NCBI GenBank assembly: GCA_002389465.1
Contig: DGOT01000175.1
Location: 1 to 14,278 of the forward strand
DNA length: 14,278 nt
Source of the DNA: Bacteroidales bacterium UBA4459
Lineage (GTDB): Bacteria; Bacteroidota; Bacteroidia; Bacteroidales; F082
Direction of reading: 5' to 3'
Under the pieces are notes generated by a model. The model did not search any database, was not told where the DNA came from, and saw nothing but the letters and a program-made list of their open reading frames with translations. Positions 8,319 through 13,971 of this stretch are shown in pieces. How positions within the stretch are numbered: the first letter of the stretch is position 1; the number at the start of each line of letters is the position of its first letter. The position numbers were made by a program, and so were the translations under genes.

Positions 8319-9158
8319 CTACTTTTTAGGCGCAGGAGTTGGCTCTGTTCTTTTATTCGACCAGTACAGCAGAAAAATGCCGATCAGGATAAACGGGATA
8401 CTTAACCATTGGCCCATGTTTAAGGTCATGTGTTCTTCAAAACCTACCTGCGGAACTTTGATAAACTCGATAAGAAACCTTACCGAAAACAGGATCGTTA
8501 AGAAATAACCGAAAATCATTCCCTGTTTCGGATGCCCTTCATGTTTCCAGTAATAACGGTAGAGGAAAAAGAACAGCAACAAGTAACTTAAGCCTTCATA
8601 TATTTGCGTCGGATGCCGCGGGTCGGTTGTGTATTCCGGATCGTAATAATTGACAAAATAAAAACCCCAGGGGAGTGTGGTCACGTTGCCGAATATTTCC
8701 GAGTTCATCAGGTTACCGGTACGGATAAAAAATCCGGCAAGGGCCACAACGATTACTACCCGGTCGAGTGTCCAAAGATAGGGTTTGTTGTTTTTCCGCG
8801 AAAAGAAATATAAGCCCAGTAAAATGCCAATTGCCGCGCCGTGACTTGCCAGGCCCCCTTCCCATATTTTAAGTATTTCAATCGGGTGTGCCAGGTAATA
8901 GTCCGGTTCGTAAAAAAAACAGTGCCCCAGGCGCGCTCCTAAGATTGTGAAAATAATCATGTAGGTAGTCAACTCGTCAAGAACTTTGTCGCTCACTCCT
9001 TCGTGCCTGAACATTTTTTGCATGAAATAATAACCGAAAATGAATGAGAGCGCGAAGAGCAATCCGTACCATCGTATTTCAAGGCCGCCAACCAGCCATA
9101 TATCGGAGGGAATGCTGAAAATTTCGGGATTTACGCGCCAAACAATGTAATTTAACAT
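8319..9158 (-). CDS. lgt: Prolipoprotein diacylglyceryl transferase
   Basis: Lgt is the inner-membrane enzyme that moves a diacylglyceryl group from phosphatidylglycerol to the lipobox Cys of prolipoproteins, the first step of lipoprotein maturation. The 279-residue protein has about seven membrane segments and the family motifs: RWYGLLFA (29-36), GARLGHCFFYEP (74-85), WEGGLASHGA with H106 (E. coli H103 equivalent), the signature RTGNLMNSEIFG at 146-157, RHPTQIYEG (181-189), and R227/E231 in VRFLIEF matching E. coli R239/E243. I place the start at the ATG at 9158 (MLNYIVWRVNPEIF). The frame could be opened at a TTG at 9176, but that TTG lies inside the -7 promoter box. Its own promoter gives a leader of only about 10 nt. 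The C-terminal tail is short and charged (NKRTEPTPAPKK). Confidence 0.97.
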   Translation of the reverse strand: MLNYIVWRVNPEIFSIPSDIWLVGGLEIRWYGLLFALSFIFGYYFMQKMFRHEGVSDKVLDELTTYMIIFTILGARLGHCFFYEPDYYLAHPIEILKIWEGGLASHGAAIGILLGLYFFSRKNNKPYLWTLDRVVIVVALAGFFIRTGNLMNSEIFGNVTTLPWGFYFVNYYDPEYTTDPRHPTQIYEGLSYLLLFFFLYRYYWKHEGHPKQGMIFGYFLTILFSVRFLIEFIKVPQVGFEEHMTLNMGQWLSIPFILIGIFLLYWSNKRTEPTPAPKK

Positions 9159-9173
9159 GATAAAAATTTTAGG

Positions 9174-9204
9174 CAAATATAGGAAAACACCTTAACCTCT
9201 GAAA
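9174..9204 (-). promoter_or_regulatory. lgt promoter
   Basis: On the minus strand TTTC (9204-9201), a 19-nt spacer and TATATTTG (9181-9174) match TTTG / TAnnTTTG with one mismatch in the -33 box. The ATG follows 15 nt after the -7 box. The position also decides the lgt start, since an alternative TTG codon falls within this box. Confidence 0.65.
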
Positions 9205-9254
9205 TTCGAAAACGGGGAAGAACCTTAAGCGGAACCTGAAATTTGGCAAATGTG

Positions 9255-9857
9255 TTATTGTTGATTCACCTCACCCATATCAATAATCTTATTTAAAAGG
9301 GCGTAAACAGTTAGTCCCGAAACAGTTTTAATACCCAGCTTTTTGGTGATGTTCTTCCGGTGTGTAGTGACAGTATGGACACTTAAAAACAATTTTTCGG
9401 CAATTTCCTGATTGGTCATGCCTTGTGTAATGTGTTTTAATACAGTAGTTTCTCTTTCGCTGAGGGAATGGTTCTCATGTTTACCACTTTTGTCTTTGGA
9501 ATTTGTCCCCATCAATTTATGCATATTGTTAAGGAGGTCGTACTTATTGTCGGTGATAGTCAGTATATGTTTAAATCTGCTTCTGATAACCGGTGGTGTA
9601 TGCTCATCAACCAGACCTATTAAAAGTGCGTCGTTGCCCAGTGACAGAACAAAAGAATTTAAAGAGTCTTTAATCGACTTCGGATTTATGATGATGAAGT
9701 CGGGTTTCAGGCTCATAGTCTTTTCTACAAGATGTTTTTCCGAACCGTCAAATACTTCTGTAAGGGACACTTCCGGAAACTCCCTAAGCAGGTTTTCCAT
9801 CCCTGACCTCACGAGGTATGAATGATCAATCAGAACTATGGTGATTTTTCCAGCCAC
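9255..9857 (-). CDS. LuxR/NarL-type regulator with a degenerate receiver domain
   Basis: The 200-residue protein has a receiver-like N-domain (about 5-115) and a clear LuxR-type HTH at 132-192 (LSERETTVLKHITQGMTNQEIAEKL, then SVHTVTTHRKNITKKLGI), so it should bind DNA as a NarL/FixJ-type regulator. The receiver lacks the usual chemistry. The acidic pair is reduced to a single D11 (LIDHS). The strand-3 phospho-acceptor Asp is Asn58 (KPDFIIINPK, where KPDxxLLDxxMP is typical). The conserved Lys-Pro near position 105 is not recognisable. Classical Asp phosphorylation is therefore unlikely. It begins at a GTG only 3 nt after the stop of the hemerythrin gene (9861), so the two are translationally coupled. 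No ATG is available before codon 20. Target genes cannot be read from the window. Confidence 0.88.
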   Translation of the reverse strand: MAGKITIVLIDHSYLVRSGMENLLREFPEVSLTEVFDGSEKHLVEKTMSLKPDFIIINPKSIKDSLNSFVLSLGNDALLIGLVDEHTPPVIRSRFKHILTITDNKYDLLNNMHKLMGTNSKDKSGKHENHSLSERETTVLKHITQGMTNQEIAEKLFLSVHTVTTHRKNITKKLGIKTVSGLTVYALLNKIIDMGEVNQQ

Positions 9858-9860
9858 GTT

Positions 9861-10592
9861 TTAATTCATTTTCTTGATGGTAATCTCCATGGCTTCCACT
9901 TTTGGAACCAGGATCATGTCTTCAATGCGCGCATGTTCACGAAGGTCTTTTTCCAGGTCGAAAAGCTCAAGCAGTATGTTATAGCTGATGGCATCATTTT
10001 TAACGGATGGCAGGTATTTGATGATCAGGTTCTTCAGGTCGTACAATTTCTCTTCTACGTTTTCATGCTCATCCTCGTAATCGGTAATGGAATACGATTG
10101 CATTCGGGCAAGGACCTTGTCAGGCGCAGTGCCGGATTCTATTACCTTTTCCAGCTCAACAACATAAGGATAAACCGATGTCTCTTCCCTGTCGATATGA
10201 GCCGTTAGTTCATGTTCGTATTCTTCGAAAAAGTTAAAAGCCAGTTTAAAGTTGTTTTTATGTTTGTCGCCGGATTCTTCTGTGAGTTTTACAATCAGTT
10301 TCTTTATTTCCGGAATTTTTTGTTCCAGGTAGTATTCGTGGGCATTGTGTAGGTATGCGACCAGAGAACCGACAGGAAAACTTTGCAAATGTTTCTTTGG
10401 GAAATATTGCGGATCGTGATAAACGTTTATAATGATCAAGAAGAATGCTACATTCACCTTGTGCTCTTTGCAAATCTGTTCAATAGTGCCATCTCCAAAG
10501 CCGAGATGGATTCCAAACCGGTTAATCACCGGGACCAGGTTGAAATCGTGATGAATGACATCCGCCAGTTTCATGTCCTTTTCAATACGCAT
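9861..10592 (-). CDS. Hemerythrin-domain di-iron protein (YtfE/ScdA-like)
   Basis: The 243-residue protein has an N-terminal DUF542/ScdA_N-like segment (about 8-50, LADVIHHDFNLVPVINRFGI) and a hemerythrin four-helix domain. Likely di-iron ligands, placed by alignment with E. coli YtfE, are H82/H85, H132 and E136 (AHIDREE), H176 (DEHENVEE), and H220 with E224 (REHARIED). Their spacing closely follows YtfE H84/H129/E133/H160/H204/E208. The vicinal Cys pair of the YtfE/ScdA N-domain (YCCGG) is absent; here the segment reads HLGFGD, with one Cys at 41. The family is implicated in repair of iron-sulfur clusters after nitrosative or oxidative damage, or in O2/NO binding. The pairing with a LuxR regulator suggests sensing, but that is inference. 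I start at the ATG at 10592; an upstream extension to 10751 would overlap the neighbouring glycosyltransferase by over 100 nt and does not resemble the family. Confidence 0.9.
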   Translation of the reverse strand: MRIEKDMKLADVIHHDFNLVPVINRFGIHLGFGDGTIEQICKEHKVNVAFFLIIINVYHDPQYFPKKHLQSFPVGSLVAYLHNAHEYYLEQKIPEIKKLIVKLTEESGDKHKNNFKLAFNFFEEYEHELTAHIDREETSVYPYVVELEKVIESGTAPDKVLARMQSYSITDYEDEHENVEEKLYDLKNLIIKYLPSVKNDAISYNILLELFDLEKDLREHARIEDMILVPKVEAMEITIKKMN

Positions 10593-10610
10593 TGTTCCGA
10601 TATTTAGCCG

Positions 10611-10618
10611 CAAATTTA
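10611..10618 (-). promoter_or_regulatory. -7 box for the hemerythrin-LuxR operon
   Basis: TAAATTTG on the minus strand is an exact TAnnTTTG match 18 nt before the ATG at 10592. It lies in the short gap after the glycosyltransferase stop (10636). No TTTG is visible at the -33 distance, so an activator may be needed, or the genes may also be reached by read-through. Confidence 0.5.
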
Positions 10619-10635
10619 CGCATAAAACATGTGCA

Positions 10636-11742
10636 TCATTCGGGGGACGTATTCTGAATGCGGGATAATAGTTTCCGTACCAGGCCATCCAGCTTATCGT
10701 TTTTGGCAACCTTAGGCAGTCCGGTATATTTCTCTGACACTCCGATGGCATGAGTCAGATTGAATGACGCTTGTTTTTCGAAATAACAATACCTGCGGTT
10801 TTTTAATTCACGGGCCAGGTATAGTTGCTCTGTTTGTCCGGGGGTGGGTACGAAAATGGCTTTTTTTCCGAATACAGACAGATCCATAATGGTTGAATAA
10901 CCGGGCCGGCTGATGACTATATCCGCCGATTTGATCAGCATGGCCATCTGTTCATCATCAGCATGGGAGATTAAGGTTATATTCTCTTTTTGCTTTATTG
11001 TTTTTTCTTCGGGTTTGCTTTGCAGAACGGTAGCTCTAAGCTTATTTTTAAGGAGTTGCGTTGTGATCAGCTGTTCGAAAACGGTTCGTTGCGGTTCGGG
11101 CCCTGAAAGAAGAACCAGCAAATCAAGTGGCTCCATCTCAGAAGCTCCGACATCTAGGTCAAGTCGGCTTAACGGATCGGTAAATTGATAATTTTCGACT
11201 GGAAAATTTTTTACGTGTGAAAGTTTGCCCGACAAATTGTGTTGATTGTTTTCCGAATCAGGAATCCACAATTCGTCAAATCTTTTGATGTACCGGTAAA
11301 TTAGTTGAGTGATCAGTGGCTGGAACAGGCGCTGCCAGCGAAAGGTTTGAACGTTAAGCTGATGTGTAATAAAAACACTATAAACTTTCGTTGAGCTCAG
11401 TTCGTAACGATTGTCTGAAATAACAATATCTACCCCGTGTCGGTCAATAATTTTCTGTAGTAATTTGTTGGCTTCGTGTGCCTTTTTTAACATAAGGGGG
11501 AAAGAGGAGATCATTCTCAGCGCCATTGATCCTTTTTCAGGATAAGAAGGCTCAAACCCCGGCAAGCGGATCATTTTACAATCGGGAAACCGTTGTTTTA
11601 AAAAATCATAAGGCCTCTTATCGGCAGCCAGCAACACACGAGCACCTTTTTGCAGGAGTAGTTCAATAACAGGAACCATGCGCGTGGCATGCCCGAGGCC
11701 CCAGTTTAAAGGGGCCGCCAGAACTGTTTTTTGATGTGTCAT
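10636..11742 (-). CDS. MurG/GT28-like glycosyltransferase family protein
   Basis: The 368-residue protein is a GT-B-fold glycosyltransferase of the MurG/MGDG-synthase type. The N-terminal domain opens with a beta strand and glycine-rich loop (VLAAPLNWGLGHATR, 7-21), followed by DIVISDNRYELSSTKVYSVFITHQ in the middle of that domain. The C-terminal donor-binding domain has LLVLLSGPEPQR and the nucleotide-sugar motif SRPGYSTIMDLSVFGKKAIF then VPTPGQTEQ (278-306), as in GT28 proteins that use UDP-sugars. There is no signal peptide; it is probably cytoplasmic or peripheral to the inner membrane. It is not MurG itself, since a murG would sit in the mur/fts cluster and the N-terminal motif differs. 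Substrate and product are unknown. The start is the ATG at 11742; a TTG nine bases upstream overlaps the -7 promoter box. Confidence 0.85.
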   Translation of the reverse strand: MTHQKTVLAAPLNWGLGHATRMVPVIELLLQKGARVLLAADKRPYDFLKQRFPDCKMIRLPGFEPSYPEKGSMALRMISSFPLMLKKAHEANKLLQKIIDRHGVDIVISDNRYELSSTKVYSVFITHQLNVQTFRWQRLFQPLITQLIYRYIKRFDELWIPDSENNQHNLSGKLSHVKNFPVENYQFTDPLSRLDLDVGASEMEPLDLLVLLSGPEPQRTVFEQLITTQLLKNKLRATVLQSKPEEKTIKQKENITLISHADDEQMAMLIKSADIVISRPGYSTIMDLSVFGKKAIFVPTPGQTEQLYLARELKNRRYCYFEKQASFNLTHAIGVSEKYTGLPKVAKNDKLDGLVRKLLSRIQNTSPE

Positions 11743-11748
11743 CGTTCG

Positions 11749-11756
11749 CAAAGCTA
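11749..11756 (-). promoter_or_regulatory. -7 box of the glycosyltransferase gene, leaderless or nearly so
   Basis: TAGCTTTG on the minus strand matches TAnnTTTG exactly and ends 6 nt before the ATG at 11742. A start site a few bases downstream would give a transcript with almost no 5' leader. The -33 region has no clear TTTG. Confidence 0.5.
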
Positions 11757-11805
11757 CCCATAAATGTTTATTTTTGACACCATGTCCGGAAACGATCTTT
11801 TATAT

Positions 11806-11837
11806 CCCCGCCCCGCACGAATCTTTCGTGTGGGAAG
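11806..11837. repeat. Palindromic hairpin repeat, copy 1
   Basis: CCCGCACGAA (11812-11821) pairs with TTCGTGTGGG (11825-11834) around a TCT loop, ten base pairs with one G-T wobble. The 26 nt from 11812 to 11837 are identical to 14205-14230, and the preceding CCCCGC is also shared (copy 2 has one extra T). Here the copy is intergenic. No transposase is in the window, so it would be a non-autonomous, REP-like element. Confidence 0.85.
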
Positions 11838-11852
11838 ATAAACTTACCCCAC

Positions 11853-11906
11853 ATAGCGCGAGTCTGAAGCCCGGCCTGTGTGGCAGGGACTCGTGTCTGC
11901 TCCTAT
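11853..11906. repeat. Long imperfect hairpin, possible repeat or structured RNA
   Basis: CGCGAGTC (11857-11864) pairs with GACTCGTG (11888-11895), eight pairs with one wobble. Inside it CCGGCC (11871-11876) pairs with GGCAGG (11882-11887) with one G-A mismatch around TGTGT. Outside it ATAG (11853-11856) can pair with CTAT (11903-11906). There is no U-tract on either strand, so it is not a simple terminator. I see no second copy in the window; it may be a dispersed repeat. Confidence 0.55.
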
Positions 11907-11971
11907 CTGCAACAGCTATTTTGTTTGATGAAATATTTTAAATTTGTTGTATGCGTCGAAAATATAAATCC

Positions 11972-12004
11972 ATCACTCGGAGTAGTTTGTAACTACTCCG
12001 TGAT
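11972..12004. repeat. GTAGTT/AACTAC hairpin upstream of Rhs cassette 1
   Basis: ATCAC-GGAGTAGTT pairs with AACTACTCC-GTGAT around TGT, with a two-base bulge on the left arm. The core GTAGTTTGTAACTAC differs by one base from the core of the terminator upstream of cassette 2 (13892-13906). No U-tract follows directly, so it may be a decayed terminator of a lost upstream cassette. Confidence 0.6.
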
Positions 12005-12013
12005 ATCAAAAAC

Positions 12014-12041
12014 AAAAGCGCAGCCACCGTATTGCGCTTTT
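12014..12041 (+). terminator. Intrinsic terminator, possibly bidirectional
   Basis: AAAAGCGCA (12014-12022) pairs perfectly with TGCGCTTTT (12033-12041) around a 10-nt loop. The T-run at the right end makes it a plus-strand terminator, and the A-run on the left makes it usable on the minus strand too. No plus-strand gene precedes it in the window, which suggests it is a remnant of a lost unit or insulates cassette 1. Confidence 0.7.
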
Positions 12042-12057
12042 CTGCATTTACTAAACC

Positions 12058-12085
12058 TTGCCTGCAAAAAAATTGCCTATTTTTG
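12058..12085 (+). promoter_or_regulatory. Promoter of Rhs cassette 1
   Basis: TTG (12058-12060), a 17-nt spacer and TATTTTTG (12078-12085) match the Bacteroidota TTTG / TAnnTTTG pattern. The likely start codon at 12112 follows 26 nt after the -7 box. This is evidence that the truncated Rhs gene is expressed on its own rather than being only a 3' fragment. Confidence 0.6.
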
Positions 12086-12111
12086 AAACAAAAGACAACA
12101 GAACTGAAAAG

Positions 12112-13416
12112 ATGTGTTACATCCATAAGGACTATCTCGGCTCGTTTGAAACCATAACAGACGAATTTGGGCAAGTGGTGGAAAAACTAAGCTTCGACCC
12201 TTGTTCAGTGAAACTTGGTTTTCGGGAGCCGTGCAAACCGGAAACCGTAGTTGAACCAATCCCGACAGCTTTAGCTCGTCGGGAGGGACGAAGAAGAAAC
12301 CCAACCGACTGGATCTACAACAACATACCCGAAACATACTTGTTTGACCGCGGCTATACAGGCCACTGCCTGTCCCGATACGAAGTCATCGGGAAGCATC
12401 TCGATAATTTTGACTTAATTAACATGAATGGGCGTGTTTATGATCCCTGGCTGGACAGGTTTTTATCACTCGACCCCTTCGTACAAGCCCCCACATTTAG
12501 CCAAAGCTATAACAGGTATACTTACGCGTTTAATAACCCTTTAAAATATGTTGACCCAACAGGTTATTATGGTGGACGTTTCGGGCCTCCTGCACCTTAT
12601 GCTTATGGTGAAGGCTCGGCCAGTGAAGGAATGGGTTCGTGGTATACGCAGGATTGGGGATCAAACACATTGTTTGCCAATACAGGGCATAATTACGCCA
12701 ATGAAATGATATATGATAGTCATACACAACAATATGTTAACAAATGGACCAGGGAAGTTGTTCAAAAGGAAACGGTATTCAGTGAAGTAATATTACCTAA
12801 TGCCTCAACATATAAAGTTGTAACAAACACTGAAGAAGCTACAGTTTGCACATCTGCCAGTTATGATCCTTCAGAAGGAGTATTTGGAGTTGATCCACTA
12901 ACATTGCATAACATTGAATGGGGAACGATAACAAAAACTACGTATGGGTTAGAGCTAGTGAATAATGTTTCAGATGCATCAGTTACACTTATTAATCAAG
13001 ACCCAGTGGCATATTCAATAGAATATACTGGATCAGCAGAAGCTGGTTTAGCATCAGCAGCATCTCCATGGGGAGGTATTTATATGATTCAAGGTAAAGA
13101 TAAAAACTCCTATTATAATTTTTCCTCTGCGGGAGGTGGATATGGGTCACTTGGTGCTAACACTGGAATATTAATAACAGCTTATTATTACATAGGAAAT
13201 GTAAGTAATTTTAGTATTGTATCATTTATGGGTGAATCTGTAAATATAAATATTAATGGAGGGGAAATATTTACCGTTGGTATTAATGTCAGTGGACTTA
13301 AAGATGACAGCGGTGGATATTTGATTGGTGTCGGTGTTTCAGGAGGCGTAGGTGTATCTCCAACATTTCTTTCCGAACAAATTACATATCAATATACAAA
13401 AGTATGGGGCCTTTAG
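12112..13416 (+). CDS. Stand-alone Rhs tip protein with variable C-terminal domain (putative toxin)
   Basis: The 434-residue frame begins at the end of the Rhs/YD-repeat core (MCYIHKDYLGSFETIT) and lacks the long N-terminal repeat shell. The core signatures are DRGYTG, HLDNFDLINMNGRVYDPWL, DRFLSLDPFVQAP, SYNRYTYAFNNPLKY and VDPTGY, ending near residue 152. After that border the sequence becomes AT-rich and unrelated to the core: an Ala/Gly/Tyr segment, a Thr/Val beta-rich middle, and a Gly-rich beta-strand tail (about 340-434, SSAGGGYGSLGAN ... GVGVSGGVGVS). I do not recognise a catalytic motif. In Rhs systems this place holds the polymorphic toxin, so a toxin, perhaps membrane-acting, is inferred. 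Two insertions interrupt the core in frame (12202-12282 and 12367-12393). The start is the ATG at 12112, homologous to the cassette 2 start; an upstream TTG at 12058 lies in the promoter. A small membrane protein follows after 10 nt. Confidence 0.8.
   Translation: MCYIHKDYLGSFETITDEFGQVVEKLSFDPCSVKLGFREPCKPETVVEPIPTALARREGRRRNPTDWIYNNIPETYLFDRGYTGHCLSRYEVIGKHLDNFDLINMNGRVYDPWLDRFLSLDPFVQAPTFSQSYNRYTYAFNNPLKYVDPTGYYGGRFGPPAPYAYGEGSASEGMGSWYTQDWGSNTLFANTGHNYANEMIYDSHTQQYVNKWTREVVQKETVFSEVILPNASTYKVVTNTEEATVCTSASYDPSEGVFGVDPLTLHNIEWGTITKTTYGLELVNNVSDASVTLINQDPVAYSIEYTGSAEAGLASAASPWGGIYMIQGKDKNSYYNFSSAGGGYGSLGANTGILITAYYYIGNVSNFSIVSFMGESVNININGGEIFTVGINVSGLKDDSGGYLIGVGVSGGVGVSPTFLSEQITYQYTKVWGL
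12202..12282 (+). repeat. 81-nt in-frame palindromic insertion in the Rhs core
   Basis: Cassette 2 reads FDP-W-GRRRNPTDW without a break; cassette 1 has 27 extra residues between FDP and GRRRNPTDW. The extra DNA contains two hairpins. GGTTTTCGG (12217-12225) pairs with CCGGAAACC (12238-12246). TCCCGAC (12260-12266) pairs with GTCGGGA (12278-12284), with an inner AGC/GCT stem. GTTCA/TGAAC (12203-12207 and 12252-12256) closes the first hairpin. The insertion is a multiple of three and leaves the frame open. Confidence 0.8.
12367..12393 (+). repeat. 27-nt in-frame palindromic insertion in the Rhs core
   Basis: Cassette 2 reads TGH-E-HLDN; cassette 1 reads TGH-CLSRYEVIGK-HLDN, nine extra codons. 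The insert carries TCCCGAT (12373-12379) pairing perfectly with ATCGGGA (12388-12394) around an 8-nt loop. The palindrome shares the TCCCGA-y/r-TCGGGA arms of the one at 12260-12284, but it is read in another frame, giving an unrelated peptide. Confidence 0.8.
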
Positions 13417-13426
13417 ATTTTATATT

Positions 13427-13810
13427 ATGAAGAAAAAAAAGCGAATAATTGCAATAATAGTATTTGGCGTAATCTTACCCATCCTTACATTAATTATTAT
13501 GTTAACATATGAATTCAAATATACTGCTTCCTTAAAAAGGGAATATATGGACATTGGAACCCAGGGTGAAGTTAACGGAATAATATTTTCCATGAAATCT
13601 AGAAAAGGAGGTACTTATATAACTTTTGATAACAGTGAGAAAGTACATTTTTATCCATGTCGAAATTATTTGTATAAGAAACCTTTTATGTTTGATTTTT
13701 TGCAAATTGGAGACCAAATAACTAAACGTGAGGGGAATGACACATTATTTGTTTATAGAAATGGACAAGAATACTATTTTGTTTTAGGTGAGATTGTTAA
13801 TAGGAAATAG
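13427..13810 (+). CDS. Small membrane-anchored protein, putative immunity protein for the Rhs tip
   Basis: The 127-residue protein starts at the ATG at 13427 (MKKKKRIIAIIVFG), 10 nt after the Rhs stop. It has a positively charged N-terminus and one hydrophobic helix (about 7-27), then a beta-rich extracytoplasmic or cytoplasmic domain of about 95 residues (GEVNGIIFSMKS, GGTYITFDNSEKVHFYP, QIGDQITKREGNDTLFVYRNG). I recognise no named family. Its place directly behind a variable Rhs C-terminal domain, its small size and its AT-rich composition like the preceding domain suggest an immunity protein. The membrane anchor would place protection at the inner membrane or in the periplasm. It is followed by a strong terminator at 13888, so the pair forms one transcription unit. 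A longer frame from 13352 overlaps the Rhs gene and is not preferred. Confidence 0.7.
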   Translation: MKKKKRIIAIIVFGVILPILTLIIMLTYEFKYTASLKREYMDIGTQGEVNGIIFSMKSRKGGTYITFDNSEKVHFYPCRNYLYKKPFMFDFLQIGDQITKREGNDTLFVYRNGQEYYFVLGEIVNRK

Positions 13811-13887
13811 TAGATGTTTTTCCACTAGCTTAAGTTATGGCGGTGATGACACAACTCCTCTCTAAACATAGAATAAATTAAAGTGCT

Positions 13888-13914
13888 AAGCGTAGTTTTT
13901 AACTACGCTTTTTT
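13888..13914 (+). terminator. Strong intrinsic terminator ending cassette 1
   Basis: AAGCGTAGTT (13888-13897) and AACTACGCTT (13901-13910) form a perfect 10-bp stem with a TTT loop, and the T-run extends to 13914. It ends the Rhs tip/immunity unit. Its left part CTAAGCGTAGTT recurs at 14241-14252 at the end of cassette 2. Confidence 0.92.
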
Positions 13915-13921
13915 ATCTTTG
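13914..13921 (+). promoter_or_regulatory. -7 box for Rhs cassette 2
   Basis: TATCTTTG matches TAnnTTTG exactly and overlaps the last T of the preceding terminator. No clear TTTG lies at -33, where the terminator hairpin sits. The start codon at 13972 follows 50 nt later. The arrangement parallels cassette 1 (terminator, -7 box, M-x-Y-x-HKDYLGS). Confidence 0.45.
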
Positions 13922-13971
13922 TTGTGTATGGTATTTTTGCCATATACAAATGGGGCATGCATTTTAAAGGG

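Larger units (their letters stand above)
11757..12111. other. 355-nt gene-free, hairpin-rich boundary to the accessory region
   Basis: No credible gene is seen between the glycosyltransferase promoter and the first Rhs cassette. The only sizeable frames (plus 11880-12086 and minus 12174-11938) start in hairpin repeats, lack family features and overlap terminator structures. The stretch holds, in order: a hairpin repeat shared with the window end (11806-11837), a longer imperfect hairpin (11853-11906), a GTAGTT/AACTAC hairpin (11972-12004), an A/T-flanked terminator (12014-12041), and the promoter of cassette 1 (12058-12085). It marks the transition from conserved genes to mobile DNA. Confidence 0.7.

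Noticed and set aside
8307..8330. GCCT/AGGC near the convergent ends of the DUF2723 gene and lgt as a bidirectional terminator
   Set aside because: The stem is only four pairs and lies within the lgt coding end; not enough for a call.
10593..10751. N-terminal extension of the hemerythrin protein by 53 residues
   Set aside because: It overlaps the end of the glycosyltransferase gene, crosses the TAAATTTG box and has no resemblance to the DUF542/hemerythrin family.
11880..12174. Small frames on both strands in the spacer (plus 11880-12086, minus 12174-11938)
   Set aside because: They run through hairpins and a terminator, have no family features and no start context.
13811..13887. Gap between the putative immunity gene and the terminator
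   Set aside because: No frame, hairpin or repeat of note was seen in it.
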